The notes under the pieces were generated by a model that saw only the letters and a list, made by a program, of their open reading frames with translations, was not told where the DNA came from and made no database searches. Positions 28,101-36,973 of a stretch of DNA of 64,000 bases are shown piece by piece (positions within the stretch are counted from its first letter, which is position 1; every line of letters begins with the position of its first letter). Position numbers and translations under genes: made by a program. This DNA is from Huiozyma naganishii CBS 8797 (taxonomy: Eukaryota > Ascomycota > Saccharomycetes > Saccharomycetales > Saccharomycetaceae): contig NC_035932.1 in the NCBI RefSeq assembly GCF_000348985.1, positions 372,001-436,000 on the forward strand, given 5' to 3'.

Positions 28101-31100
28101 GATAGGTTTAATAATATTCTTGAAGTCCCTTGAAACCCACTCGGCAGATTTTTGACCCGCATTAGGAAGGATGAAAAATTTGGTCAGTCTTTTGAAAATA
28201 CTAAATATGTTCATCATAATGTTTCTTGCATGATCGTTTTCAAGTTTGTGGTTCTCTCTCGACGGAGTTCCTGGATTATGAATAGGTTCCTGGAGTTGGC
28301 GCAAACTTGCCTTGGTGGAACTAGCGAATTTGGACAGTTTCTCATCAGATAGTCTCCTTGCTGCGTCATTTTTCTGTTTTGGCGACTTAAGAGTTTTAGG
28401 CATTGAAGAATGCATGTGTGTAGGGAAATGGTGTGCCAGTGACGTCGGAAGATTGGGCATATCATTTTTGGTTCCTGGAAAACTTGGGCTAAATCTATTT
28501 TTTTCTAGGTCCGTAGGAGAGCTCAGTGAAATGAATCTTTTTTGTGGCATACTTGCCGAGCGCCTTTTCGCATTCGGAACAATAAGCTTGTTGATGTCGA
28601 ATGGGGTGTCTATACTATCATCATCAGGCAAGTTTTTATGGAAATCGGTTGAATTGTCCGCACTTACGATAGACGGCAAAACTTCCTCAACGTCCCAAGA
28701 TCCTGGAACATTTCTGCCGCTGCCTTTAGATGACGTGGATCGTCTGGTTAACGACCCCGCTGAGCAAACCTCCAAACTCCCAACCTCGGATGATCCAGCT
28801 GCGGACTCGTTAATATTGGATAACGATCTTGTTTTGTCAAACTTTTCAAGGATTGATCCATCCAGAATCGAAGACACAATATTAGTCACCTTGTCATCAA
28901 AATATGGAAAATCCTTTAGTAAGATATCAGCCACGGTACAGAACAAAGTCTTGAAAAAGTCTGAAGTTTTCTTTGCAAGTTCGATTCTCAGATCATTTTT
29001 CTCTAAAAGATGAAAGAAAATCCTGAAACCTTCGGTGTAAATCGATAACTTTTCTAAATTGACTTCGTCTAATTCCTTCTCCAAATCTAAATGTTGCAAG
29101 AAGTAAGTTGGATCGAGTTGCAGACCTGCTGCAAAGAATTCTAATTGTAAACACTTCTTGGTTTTCGCGTTTCTTGTCAAACAGTTTTTAATGTGATTGT
29201 TAGTTGGGGCGGCCCAATTTCTCCCAACGTCAAAGTTATTGCCCAGTATCTTGTATATTCTTTTCGAGAATACAACACATGGAAATTGTTGGTTATGTAA
29301 CGAGACGGAGGAAGACATGGTCAGGATAGATAGTAAAGTTTTCAAGGAGTCTATGAAGGCCACATCACATGCCACTTGCGAACCGTTTAAATTTTTTATC
29401 AAAAGAGTCAAAAACTTGACTTGTCGCGACTTTTTGGAGCCAGGCAACGTGGTCAACTTTTTCAAACTATGTCTAAACTGTTTGATGCTTTGCGATTTTT
29501 CCTTATCTCCTCCATTGGTACTACCAGAATGACGCATTGTTTTTGTCTTAACTGTAAAATCTGATAAATCTGATACGTCTGGGATGTTTTTGAACGAGGT
29601 GAAATTAATTTCGGGGAACGTGTCTGGGTCCAAAAAAAGCAGGATGGACAAAAACCTCAATACGGTGGAGTATGATAGCAGTTCGTTGCTATGTAGGTTT
29701 GTGTAAAGCTCCAGGATGTTGTCTAATGAGTTAATGTTTGAAATCAAGCTGGACACTGGCGTGTCTTCCATGGACAAATACGGAAACACATGGGAGGTCT
29801 CTGAAGGCGTTGCGGGCGGCTCATTAAAGAATGACATGGGAGGTTGAAAGGCGGAACTGGCGATATCTCTAGAAATCGACTTTGTTTCACTAATGAAAGA
29901 TGAAGGTGAAAAGTTGGATGACATAACAGGCGAAACAAGTACTCTATCTTCGATCGAATTGATGGCTGAACTGTGGCCACTGGCGTGTGAAGCTACATGA
30001 TGTAATGTGCGACTGACATCTCCGCCAACAGGTGTACTTGCCTGGCTTGGGTGGTGGATTGGTTGGTAGGTAGCATTTCCGTTATTACCTGCAGTGGAGC
30101 TGGAATGTGGTTGGTTATGAGCAGCCAAGTGTTGTTCCGATGCAAATTCGGTTGTACTTGTTAAGATACCAGAAATGTTAAAATGTGAGTATACGTCGTC
30201 AAACATACAGGTTGCCAAGTGCGGTATGGTTTTCACGTAATGCGGTGTAGTCTCGTTATTTATATGCTGTAGTTTTTGTGCCAAATAAATGTACTCTTCC
30301 GGCCTTGCCATAATCCAAAACAGTACTGCCTTCCCAGCGTAGTATAAAAGTAATGGATACAATGCGTTTCGTTTCATAGTGGTCGCCATTGATTTTATAG
30401 TCTCCAAAAAATGTGCCAGGGTTTTATCTGTCAAAAACATACAGCCGAAGAAGTCCAGGTACCGCACTATTCCAAGTTCCGATGTTGAATTGATATTATT
30501 AGCAGAAACGTGAGATACTTTCGAGTTCAAAAATTGGTGGTACTGTTTCGGATTTGCTGCTGCTGCAAACTTCAGTATGTAGTCCACCGTCAAATCGATT
30601 TTGGCAGTGTAGTAAGGGAAGTTTTTGTCCTTTAGAAACTTCTGGTAGATGGGAAGAATATTAGTCAACGTTGAGGATCCAGGACCAAACAAACCTGGTG
30701 CCATGCCCTTCAAAACGCTAAGAAGTCTAGTATTAAATTTGATGCGTGTACACGTTTCCAATAGCCTGGTAATCAGTGGTGGATCTATAGGTTCTGGTTG
30801 AACACTGTGGAAGCTTGGTCTATGCGTGGAAAACCCAACAGCAGAACCCTTAAAGAATTTTTTTTGCCTCGTGTACGTTGGGTCAAACTCCGCAGCACTA
30901 GTCCTACTTTCTATGCAATCCCAGTAAAATTCGAGCAAGTCACTTAGCAGTCGTACAACCACCAGGATCGAATGCATCGAGTCCTCATTCAATTTGTTAG
31001 AGGTAATTGGCTCATCTTGTAGGATATAATCTATCAAATCTAGACTGTTCTTCACAACCGGGTTCAAGTTTCTGTGTACTGTTATGTTGAACGCAACAGA

Positions 31101-31268
31101 TCTGCAGGACAAGTAGAATGTTCCGTTTTCTACCTCTTGATAGTTATGGGACGAAGATTCTATCGGCAGCAGGGGTAAAATTTTGCTGAAAAATAGGTGT
31201 CGTGCTAACGAATTGATCATGAAATTGTTCGAATCATTTTTTGGGTCTTCAATAGTATTCTCACTCAT
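22131..31268 (-). CDS. IRA1: IRA1/IRA2-type Ras GTPase-activating protein
   Basis: Ira proteins are neurofibromin-like giants that stimulate GTP hydrolysis by Ras1/Ras2 and so restrain the cAMP-PKA pathway. The 3045-residue product (Ira1 3092, Ira2 3079) has the RasGAP domain at about residues 1690-2000. The arginine-finger block VLRRNSCATRALSLYARIKG lies near residue 1709 and FLRFIGPALVSPESENI near 1819. A Sec14/PH-like region follows (VPILIISFQRIDPELRDVEN, LMDCTGFRINVSNFKKLCKL). The start is the ATG at 31268; upstream the frame only reaches a GTG. Its neighbours are those of IRA1, but MDM20 nearby belongs to the IRA2 region, so orthology to one paralogue is not decided. The gene is clearly AT-richer than those to its left. 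Confidence 0.94.
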   Translation of the reverse strand: MSENTIEDPKNDSNNFMINSLARHLFFSKILPLLPIESSSHNYQEVENGTFYLSCRSVAFNITVHRNLNPVVKNSLDLIDYILQDEPITSNKLNEDSMHSILVVVRLLSDLLEFYWDCIESRTSAAEFDPTYTRQKKFFKGSAVGFSTHRPSFHSVQPEPIDPPLITRLLETCTRIKFNTRLLSVLKGMAPGLFGPGSSTLTNILPIYQKFLKDKNFPYYTAKIDLTVDYILKFAAAANPKQYHQFLNSKVSHVSANNINSTSELGIVRYLDFFGCMFLTDKTLAHFLETIKSMATTMKRNALYPLLLYYAGKAVLFWIMARPEEYIYLAQKLQHINNETTPHYVKTIPHLATCMFDDVYSHFNISGILTSTTEFASEQHLAAHNQPHSSSTAGNNGNATYQPIHHPSQASTPVGGDVSRTLHHVASHASGHSSAINSIEDRVLVSPVMSSNFSPSSFISETKSISRDIASSAFQPPMSFFNEPPATPSETSHVFPYLSMEDTPVSSLISNINSLDNILELYTNLHSNELLSYSTVLRFLSILLFLDPDTFPEINFTSFKNIPDVSDLSDFTVKTKTMRHSGSTNGGDKEKSQSIKQFRHSLKKLTTLPGSKKSRQVKFLTLLIKNLNGSQVACDVAFIDSLKTLLSILTMSSSVSLHNQQFPCVVFSKRIYKILGNNFDVGRNWAAPTNNHIKNCLTRNAKTKKCLQLEFFAAGLQLDPTYFLQHLDLEKELDEVNLEKLSIYTEGFRIFFHLLEKNDLRIELAKKTSDFFKTLFCTVADILLKDFPYFDDKVTNIVSSILDGSILEKFDKTRSLSNINESAAGSSEVGSLEVCSAGSLTRRSTSSKGSGRNVPGSWDVEEVLPSIVSADNSTDFHKNLPDDDSIDTPFDINKLIVPNAKRRSASMPQKRFISLSSPTDLEKNRFSPSFPGTKNDMPNLPTSLAHHFPTHMHSSMPKTLKSPKQKNDAARRLSDEKLSKFASSTKASLRQLQEPIHNPGTPSRENHKLENDHARNIMMNIFSIFKRLTKFFILPNAGQKSAEWVSRDFKNIIKPIFVAIMDKNKVLQNSAQSFMDILVNYMSQGTEDIEKDKLYEFYILSSYTVSLFAATLFDLKISNAKREILLGVVVKVLKLRLELSNSAIVAGIENGIVEIDASVFPIVAITVGGGLFVSLFCNDGNVPIYLREGYKHFYEAIQFYETYVDNVDETCLYNIEFIKVMSLDTYASSGSVAFQRKLKNNILKYISFPDSILLDAMSVLFRKWSAYTQIKYFSQRELTDFRNIAGILAAISGVIMSKDCTGLMELNDYPLLKVMRKDLIVSTNEFIKQQCEWLNNSELITRENSRDLLSIELHPMSFGLLFENLKIKINMLEKIDISDPNQESNFVLLEQIIIILKTILLRDDDEHVLILFSPHLVNSIDDLIGIVEKIDDSSIRYYKSIIQMSKMFKALQHCEVNLGLKHHFKMKNKWMKLVINWFESTITRTYDFENLSKSHREMDLKKRDMDFLFIDTSIESSKALAYLTEGVPLEVQSSNTKDEMDRSTTVVFGKYFTILLKGLEKSTSSDKFPVTLKHKINLLNGNLILSLTNLSNSNVDASFKFTLPMGYSSNKNIKIAFLKVFIDIVTNYPQKTEMSEKKQIEAMDKLILLLIEHPRIAFQGSLMCKSSEIDAYAAGLVNGFETRNAGHVVVKELIINEIECANEHLDVLRRNSCATRALSLYARIKGCDYLVKLLRPILQELVDTSDNFDIEKTEPEGESNQSIEMFLRYLDKLSNAILDSLEYFPPELRLITHAVYVAMKEKFPEYAHIAVGTFVFLRFIGPALVSPESENIILTLPLSSKKAVIALAKVVQNMANGSDNFEKWEILSRHASVLKEHTQKIHSFIVDLCEPNVEIYIPIRFKGPPIVFDYHFLHRFLYLQELNIRTKSMKLVDSAETFEKLKILCLDIDDILGELGLPLMELTNDLPVFVKENMDRYPELYEYMNRHAFKQLPGEDESHAVMPVYQSMSPTGVPILIISFQRIDPELRDVENVVYSLLQIYAKLWTNQHYILMDCTGFRINVSNFKKLCKLFFSLTPIVAVKNCIKVYYLNPTELFMTSWLAQRGKENLFSQTGTQFEFINTSSDQSLLKSLGLSTDILETLQNTRISLHDIHIYNEARQCFCPISLKIGYTQFQVLHEEPRSYTLDEPREEFDVMLNDVFSFYDVLSVAASNVTGDENEFTVNFYDDTRLIFSSPKHLEIVKMFYYAESKLETEFYDTDITYSQTQDKKKKQIDNRNEIIGHLCLVFIVGLFNEDDTVKNISFNLLVATQEAFKLDLGTKFYQSAEIYVPSNTTTFLVLVTEALSTSFPELTPYIWKFMIDGLESHIVPNHAISTIVTCLSYWIPNLYQTFFITDNADNPELASHVVQTLIRLTLQDSEFTAMYLQQIWFKLALDNRLTSVLVDEIINHAMERDSENKDWTKVITLLTGFATVEVASELIKKLMKMMELFLPSLKAEIYSHSWSELTILSKISVALFFEAPLLAQMFLPELLFIISLLIDVGPPEFRLTLHELLMNVCHSLTINESLSPEFRKNLIEISTTFSHQKLNAIVGFSQDKGRLTPALNATSFTSKVNSLENFTANVIMLMENSSESEASLWKTKFKKYILDSIFNFNSFLSARAMMIIGIMGKQQTSELLCRELLAETMKAYAEPVSNEESLFLIVAHTFAYSKLVHGLDPLLPLLKEMFWLSTSMLESPYPIEFEGALIFMTNCLNKLYPIHFLDDSNKKNLPSVLMNSRGFAREQLKEIETYHGSQWSTDNFPHIVTSFIIRGMSIPVVKGTALECLRSLFSNAYKEHDRNEENRHHLVYLFLLYLLYASESFEEMLHELKLDSDMVELDATHKVPKTLLDWVSADKDCPNICLYQSALLFDSSMSDEPCKYRFTLVVRYLLQRNPICAFRIYSTMRVELRRISNLEQTSESVLISFDIINLLLSHGEFEELVEFGRETEARVAARGLKLSVAFESCEVYYTHTAAPKNEDAELIYNRKRLMTMILARMTRYTTA

Positions 31269-31983
31269 TTTAAACGGATTGCAAGCTTGTTGGAAGAACA
31301 CAATTTGGAGCTAGTTTGTTTGTTTGTTTTCTAATGTGGTTAGCAGATACACTGATTACACGCACTTCTATTCAAGTAACTTTAAATAGTTAAGAATGGG
31401 GAAGGGGCGGAGGTGAAAAATAAAACCCTCTGGAGAAAGAGTCGGTAAGCAGCAAGAAGCACTTGCAGAAGCCTGAACTCAACTGTACTATCCCGTCAAG
31501 CCACTCCAAAAGTAAAGATCTTTTCAAAAGATTCTAAATGATAAAGTGTGGGGAAAGGGGATATGCTGAGGTGAGGGGGGGGGGAAACGAGTAACTTTCG
31601 GTCGTCTCCCAGAAAACAGTTAAAGAATAGATACAACAACAAAACAACTTCCCGGTGAGGAAGGATAATTGTTCAAAAGATTTGGTTCACCTTAGTACCT
31701 TCCTTGTCTGCTGCTGTATCTTTCTCCGAACTGGACAACACTTGTTGCTGCTGTAACTGAGATTAATTTAAAAAATAAATCAAAAATAAAAAACGTGATC
31801 TGATGACAATGTTGTTATATAACGTCAAGAATGCATCTCTCAAGGATGACTGAGATTGTTTCACCTGAGCCCAGTGGGAGAGTGCGGTAGTGGTATAAGA
31901 GGCAGTGCTTTGTGCAACTCTTTCTTCGCTGCCTCCCTGCTTTTTGTTCGGTGATTTTATACATAATTTTTACTTGGTTTGTT
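31269..31983. promoter_or_regulatory. IRA upstream region, gene-free
   Basis: This 715-bp stretch lies between the 5' end of IRA and the 3' end of BMT2. It contains an 11-G or similar homopolymer run near 31573-31585 and AT-rich tracts near 31765-31793. I see no convincing ORF, tRNA or snoRNA. It most likely carries the long IRA promoter and 5' UTR plus the BMT2 3' end. Confidence 0.5.
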
Positions 31984-33021
31984 TCACAGCTGTATGCTGA
32001 AATTGTTCATGCTTGCACCGTCGTTAAGCTTCTGCTTTCTTTGGTATTTGCGCTGTTGCTGTAGTAGCGGTGGCTCTTGGCTTTCGTTAAAATTGTTTCT
32101 TTGGAACAAAAAGTAGCAGATCTTTTTGGCTTCGTGGTAGTTTATGTTCTCGTATCCTAAACTGCGCATCAACCCGTTGAAGTGCGAGAGAGTCATGTAT
32201 CGTGAGTTTGTTATGCACGGTGCCGGTAGGACAATGAACAAGTAGCTGTGGTGGTTGTTCCCTTCTGTGGGGACCCCGCTTGTGTAGTCCTTCAGGAAAC
32301 ATGCAAACCGCTTGCACATCTGACCTCTGTCCTTCGGCGTGGGGACAAAATTCAACACTAATGAACAAGATATTAGGTCAAACTTGTCCGCGGAATTTTC
32401 GGGTATGGGTCGCTCCATGAAATCTTGCCGAAGGATGCCTTTCGCATCGTTCGAGTTGTTCAAATCTATTCTGGTGACATCTTTGAAGATCCCACTCACA
32501 GAAATCTGGTTGTCTTTACTCAGTGAACCAATCTCTAAAGCGGTCAGGTTGTCTGCCGACTGTTTGCCACCGGCAATCAGGTCCTTCAACCATTTAACCA
32601 GTATCTTAGAAGAATCCCCCCCTCTGCGAGTGTCCTGTCCCATTTTGCTAGCCAGTTGATAGTTGGCAAGACTTCCGTCAGCCTCCATTTCCCTTGTAAT
32701 GTAGCCTAGACATCTTTGCAAAAGACGGGAATCGTCTCTGTGCTTGTTCAATTGAACGAGCATGGTTTCCATCTCATCGTCAAATTTCTTCAAATCATCA
32801 CCCCTCAAACCCCAACCTTCCTGAAAGCCAGCAGCAAAAGCTCCCTTGGCACCGCTGCTTGAAGCATCGCCAATCTTCAATATCTGTCGTATATACTTGG
32901 CTCGCTGGTTAATAAAATGGTACCGCCGTATGATCTTCCTTGTCAACTGCGGCTTGATCGTGGGGCCCTTCGCTGGACCTACAGTTTTCCCCGTAATGGA
33001 CTTCCTAGACCTTCGAAGCAT
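31984..33021 (-). CDS. BMT2: 25S rRNA adenine-N1 methyltransferase
   Basis: Bmt2 makes m1A2142 in 25S rRNA in the nucleolus, using S-adenosylmethionine. The 345-residue product (337 in S. cerevisiae) carries KPQLTRKIIRRYHFINQRAK near the N-terminus and a Rossmann-type SAM-binding segment (NLTALEIGSLSKDNQIS). FDLISCSLVLNFVPTPKDRG follows, resembling motif IV. RYMTLSHFNGLMRSLGYENI lies near the C-terminus, which is Gln/Lys-rich. It starts at the only suitable ATG, 33021. The promoter is shared with the divergent MAK5 and holds PAC and RRPE elements, the standard signals of ribosome-biogenesis genes. Gene order IRA1-BMT2-MAK5-SUP45 equals S. cerevisiae YBR140C-YBR143C. Confidence 0.93.
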   Translation of the reverse strand: MLRRSRKSITGKTVGPAKGPTIKPQLTRKIIRRYHFINQRAKYIRQILKIGDASSSGAKGAFAAGFQEGWGLRGDDLKKFDDEMETMLVQLNKHRDDSRLLQRCLGYITREMEADGSLANYQLASKMGQDTRRGGDSSKILVKWLKDLIAGGKQSADNLTALEIGSLSKDNQISVSGIFKDVTRIDLNNSNDAKGILRQDFMERPIPENSADKFDLISCSLVLNFVPTPKDRGQMCKRFACFLKDYTSGVPTEGNNHHSYLFIVLPAPCITNSRYMTLSHFNGLMRSLGYENINYHEAKKICYFLFQRNNFNESQEPPLLQQQRKYQRKQKLNDGASMNNFSIQL

Positions 33022-33141
33022 TACACAAAGCAGGGGGGAGCTAGTCAGATGTACCGTGTTGCGGTAAGCTTCACGTCCCCATCATTATTCCCCATCTAAC
33101 GTAGTAGTAGTTCCACATGAAAAATTATTTATAGTGAGATG

Positions 33142-33188
33142 GAAAAATTTTCGATGAGATGAGATGAGTTGCGATGAGATGAGATGAA
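33142..33188 (+). promoter_or_regulatory. RRPE plus duplicated PAC elements between BMT2 and MAK5
   Basis: The shared promoter holds an RRPE (GAAAAATTTT, 33142-33151). It abuts a PAC-type box CGATGAG (33152-33158) and a second, full PAC box GCGATGAG (33171-33178). The two PAC boxes lie in adjacent, nearly identical 20-bp units rich in GATGA. Both flanking genes act in 60S ribosome biogenesis, so co-regulation with the ribosome-biogenesis regulon is expected. PAC is the known target of Dot6/Tod6 repressors and RRPE of Stb3. Confidence 0.75.
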
Positions 33189-33215
33189 GGTGCAATTGAC
33201 AAAGAAGTACCAACA

Positions 33216-35381
33216 ATGTCTAGGAATGATAAGAGCGTAGAGGTTAAGGCCACAGATTTGAAATGGAAGAAAGTCGATGTTCCAGACACACTGGATGATT
33301 TCGATGGCTTCTATGGACTCGAAGAGCTCGATGGTGTGAATGTGAAGGTTGTAGATGGTAAAGTGACATTTACCGTTAGTGAGCAAGCAACTGGGGAAAC
33401 TGAACAGGATCAAAGTACGGCAGCCATTCCCAATGACGATGCTGAAGTCGACAGTAGTGATGAGCTTATTGAATTCAAGAATTTTGACGATATCAAAGAG
33501 GGTGAATTAAGCGTTGCCTCAAGCGATTCAGAGGAGGGTGATGAGGTCTCTGATGACGCCGGTGCAGATGCTGACGCTGATGAATTGACGTCCAATGTGT
33601 TCAACGCCAATGTCAATTTTAGTGAGGTAGAGGTTGAGCTGCCAGACTGGCAGGCGTTAGGTGACTTTTCCATGACCACACTGCAAGGGCTGTCTAAACT
33701 CGGGTACACCAAGCCTACCGAGATCCAGTCAAAAACAATCCCTTTGGCTCTTGAAGGCCACGATATAATGGGCAAGGCCTCTACGGGTTCTGGTAAAACG
33801 TTGGCTTATGGTATTCCGATTCTGGAAAATCTCATCAAGGGTAAGGATTCAGCAAGGCCCGTGGCCCTGATCTTCACGCCGACTAGAGAGTTGGCTTCAC
33901 AAGTGACCTCGCACTTGACGAACTTGGGGGAATCGATCTTTACAGGGAGGAACAAGTTTGCTATAATGTCTCTTACGGGCGGTCTTTCTATCCAAAAACA
34001 GGAGAGAGTACTGAAATACGACGGTAGTGGTCAAATCATCATTGCGACACCGGGTCGTTTCCTAGAGCTTTTGGAGAAGAGGAGTGATTTGGTAGCACGT
34101 TTTGCTCAGATTGAGACTTTGGTGCTAGACGAGGCGGACCGGCTGTTACAAGACGGGCATTTTGATGAATTCACCAAGATCTTGAAATTACTGAGTCAGG
34201 CAAGACGTGAAAAGGAGGGGAAGAGGTCACACTGGCAAACGCTTATTTTCTCGGCCACTTTTTCCCTGGACCTGTTTAACAAACTAGCGTCGAATGGGCA
34301 AGGCCACACGTTGAAGGAATCTGATAACGAGTTGGAAGAAGTCTTGAAACAGTTGATGACAAAGATCCATTTCAAAGAGAGGCCTACGATTATCGATGCG
34401 AACCCATTCGACAAAGTGAACATGCAAGTCAAGGAGGCGCTCATTGAGTGTGCCCCCTTGGAGCGTGACCTGTACGTTTACTATTTCATATCGATGTTCC
34501 CCGGTACCACGTTGATTTTCTGTAATGCCATTGACTCTGTGAAGAAGTTGACCTCGTTCCTGAATTTCTTGCGTATCCCATCGTTCCAGATCCATTCCTC
34601 CATGTCTCAAAAGAACCGTTTGAGCAATTTGGAGAAGTATGAGAAAAAGGCTCAGTTCAACAAGACACTGCATAAACCCACTGTGTTGATTGCATCCGAT
34701 GTGGCCGCTAGAGGGCTCGACATACCGGGGATCCAGCATGTGATCCATTACCACCTGCCCCGCACGGCTGACGTCTACATCCACAGGTCTGGGAGAACTG
34801 CGCGTGGTCAAAGCGAGGGTGTATCCGTGATGATCTGCTCGCCGCAAGAGGCTATGGGTCCCCTGCGTAAACTGCGTAAAGTGTTGAGCAGTGGTTCCGA
34901 GTCGCAGCGGCGTCAAAAGAGGGGGCGAGGTCTGAAATGGCAAAAGGATGTGTCGCTTTTGCCTATCGAGGTCGACATTGTGAGGCAACTGAAAGGCCGG
35001 AGCCAACTTGCCGCGGAGCTGGCGAACCACGATGTATCGTCCACGTCCCTAAACAAAGACGAGAACTGGTTGAAGAAAGCTGCTGATGACCTTGGGATTG
35101 ACGTTGATTCTGATGACGAGAAGAAGGATGTGTACCTGGCTAAGAACAGGAACCGGAAACTGAACAAGACTTTGGGGAAGGATGAGTACAAGATGAGAAA
35201 GTTGGAGTTGAACAGCATGTTGGACCAACCGGTGCGTAAGGACATGAGGAAGAAGTATCTGACTGGTGGGTTGACCAATCTTGCCGATGAACTCGTCAAG
35301 AAACGTGGTCACGGGTCTATCATTGGGCAAAGCGATACGGATGCGTTGGAGACTTTGAAAAGGAGGAAGGGCAAGAAGTAG
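33216..35381 (+). CDS. MAK5: DEAD-box RNA helicase of 60S biogenesis
   Basis: Mak5 is an essential nucleolar ATP-dependent helicase for early 60S assembly; its loss also affects killer-virus maintenance. The 721-residue product (773 in S. cerevisiae) has an acidic N-terminus, a Q-motif region (FSMTTLQGLSKLGYTKPTEI) and motif I ASTGSGKT. Then come PTRELASQ, DEADRLLQDGHFDEF, SAT in FSATFS, RGLDIPGIQHVIHY and HRSGRTARG. A basic C-terminal extension ends KRRKGKK. The slightly extended DEAD-DRL motif and the N-terminal acidic segments fit Mak5. It starts at the ATG 33216, 28 bp after the GATGA repeats of the shared PAC/RRPE promoter. It converges with SUP45. Confidence 0.95.
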   Translation: MSRNDKSVEVKATDLKWKKVDVPDTLDDFDGFYGLEELDGVNVKVVDGKVTFTVSEQATGETEQDQSTAAIPNDDAEVDSSDELIEFKNFDDIKEGELSVASSDSEEGDEVSDDAGADADADELTSNVFNANVNFSEVEVELPDWQALGDFSMTTLQGLSKLGYTKPTEIQSKTIPLALEGHDIMGKASTGSGKTLAYGIPILENLIKGKDSARPVALIFTPTRELASQVTSHLTNLGESIFTGRNKFAIMSLTGGLSIQKQERVLKYDGSGQIIIATPGRFLELLEKRSDLVARFAQIETLVLDEADRLLQDGHFDEFTKILKLLSQARREKEGKRSHWQTLIFSATFSLDLFNKLASNGQGHTLKESDNELEEVLKQLMTKIHFKERPTIIDANPFDKVNMQVKEALIECAPLERDLYVYYFISMFPGTTLIFCNAIDSVKKLTSFLNFLRIPSFQIHSSMSQKNRLSNLEKYEKKAQFNKTLHKPTVLIASDVAARGLDIPGIQHVIHYHLPRTADVYIHRSGRTARGQSEGVSVMICSPQEAMGPLRKLRKVLSSGSESQRRQKRGRGLKWQKDVSLLPIEVDIVRQLKGRSQLAAELANHDVSSTSLNKDENWLKKAADDLGIDVDSDDEKKDVYLAKNRNRKLNKTLGKDEYKMRKLELNSMLDQPVRKDMRKKYLTGGLTNLADELVKKRGHGSIIGQSDTDALETLKRRKGKK

Positions 35382-35513
35382 TAGTAGTACACTAGACGAT
35401 CTAAATAGCAGTAGATATATACTTGCAATCGTATAGATAGGTGCGCGTGTATGTGTGAAAAATAAATCTGTATAAAACATATGTTAGATTAATGCACTGT
35501 TAGTGGTGTCCAC

Positions 35514-36839
35514 TTAGATGAAGTCGTAGTCTGACTCTGCGTCCTCGTCGTAGTACTCGTCGTCTGAGTCCTCCTGCAGTTGTTCGAAGTTGACTTTGTA
35601 ACGCAGGATGGCACCGATCCCACCGAACCCAGTGACGAACTGGGACCCCTCCGAGGATCTGTCTGTGACGAACTCCAAAGTGGCCCCGAAGTTCTTGTAG
35701 TTTTCCGCGATCCATTCCACGAGTGGTTGTTCTGAGACGAGGTCCATTTCTTTCCCCGTTGCCTTGTCGATTGCGTACGACTTCTCGACGTCCTTTGCAT
35801 CTGGTTTAACAAACTTCAATACTTCTTTATCCTCTGAGTCCTTGTACACGTACCGCATCGTAGCCAAGTTTTCGAACACGATGAGCGTTTCGACGGAGCC
35901 CAAATCCAACGCTTTCAAAGTGTCGTCGATACCGTAGCAGAACTTCCCCGTGTCCTGGGAGATCTCGTCGAAGTAGCTGTCCAGCAGTTTCTTCTCCTGG
36001 ACGAACTTGACGTTCGAGAGTGCCTCCGCTGATAGTTCGATGGCCTGGTTGAACCCGTTCTCGCCCCCGTACGAGATATCGACGATCTTGATGATCTTTG
36101 CCGCTAGTCTTGAGTCGAACAGTTCCGACTTGGCCAGATCTGTCTTGAAGTCGGCGGACCCGGCCAAGACGAGCCCCTTGACGTTTACTTTGTCGTTTGT
36201 GATGAAGTTCTGCACTGCCACTTCTGCGACTTTCCGTACGTAGTTGTGTCTCTTCTCCTCTCTTAGACGAGCGAAACGCAGCGCGGACTGACCACCTCTC
36301 CCGTGCTTCTTGGGCAGATCCACTGTGAATTTGTGTAGTACGGTTCTGTTGTTCCCCGCCAGCAACCCGAACAGACTGCCCAACCCGTCCATGACGATGA
36401 ACCCGAACTTTTCATCCGCTTGCAGCAGTTCTGAGAGGACCTCTGTGTGGAACTTGTTGTCACACATGTACAACGAGGTGTTGATCGGTTTGTACGGTTC
36501 TATATCGTAGGTGACTTTCTTCTCCTTCCCGTCCTCCGTGATGATATCCCCACAGTAGAGCACGAGCCCATTTGGGGGTAATTTACTGTACAGTTTCAGT
36601 TTCTGTTGCGTCGAGGTGATGGCAGAGAGGACCGAGAGTCTGTTGACACGGGACTTGATGTTCGACGCGGTCCCGTACTCGTCCGTCAGCATCTTTTGCA
36701 CCATGGGGATCTGTCCCTTTGGCGGAATCACCAGCGAGATCATCGAGGTCCCGTTCCCTCTGGCCTGTTCCAGGTGCTGGACCAGCTTCTTCACTTTCCA
36801 GATTTCAATGTTCTTCTCCGCGTCGGTCTCCAAGTTCAT
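35514..36839 (-). CDS. SUP45: translation termination factor eRF1
   Basis: eRF1 decodes all three stop codons in the ribosomal A site and, with Sup35, triggers release. The 441-residue product (437 in S. cerevisiae) keeps the stop-codon-reading motifs TASNIKS (NIKS at 60-63) and YxCxxxF (YMCDNKF, 124-130). The catalytic GGQ is at 182-184 within [15 protein letters not shown]. The C-terminus is acidic ([19 protein letters not shown]), the Sup35-binding tail. The segment just before GGQ reads [14 protein letters not shown] where S. cerevisiae has a different loop, a local change outside the catalytic motif. It starts at ATG 36839. An RRPE-like 15-bp element lies at 36974-36988 in its promoter. 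Confidence 0.97.
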   Translation of the reverse strand: MNLETDAEKNIEIWKVKKLVQHLEQARGNGTSMISLVIPPKGQIPMVQKMLTDEYGTASNIKSRVNRLSVLSAITSTQQKLKLYSKLPPNGLVLYCGDIITEDGKEKKVTYDIEPYKPINTSLYMCDNKFHTEVLSELLQADEKFGFIVMDGLGSLFGLLAGNNRTVLHKFTVDLPKKHGRGGQSALRFARLREEKRHNYVRKVAEVAVQNFITNDKVNVKGLVLAGSADFKTDLAKSELFDSRLAAKIIKIVDISYGGENGFNQAIELSAEALSNVKFVQEKKLLDSYFDEISQDTGKFCYGIDDTLKALDLGSVETLIVFENLATMRYVYKDSEDKEVLKFVKPDAKDVEKSYAIDKATGKEMDLVSEQPLVEWIAENYKNFGATLEFVTDRSSEGSQFVTGFGGIGAILRYKVNFEQLQEDSDDEYYDEDAESDYDFI

Positions 36840-36973
36840 CGTGTTGTGGTATTGCTCCTGCTATGTACCGCTGACTAGGACTCAATTGATAAAGACGCAC
36901 TGGTGCAATTGACTCTTCAACAAGTAAAATCAAAGAGAGATGGCCCATGTTGTAAGAAGAGATGGAACAAAGA

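Noticed and set aside
31801..31868. Possible C/D snoRNA (TGATGA then CTGA) between IRA and BMT2
   Set aside because: The box spacing is only about 45-60 bp, the terminal stem is four to five weak pairs, and no rRNA complement was recognised.
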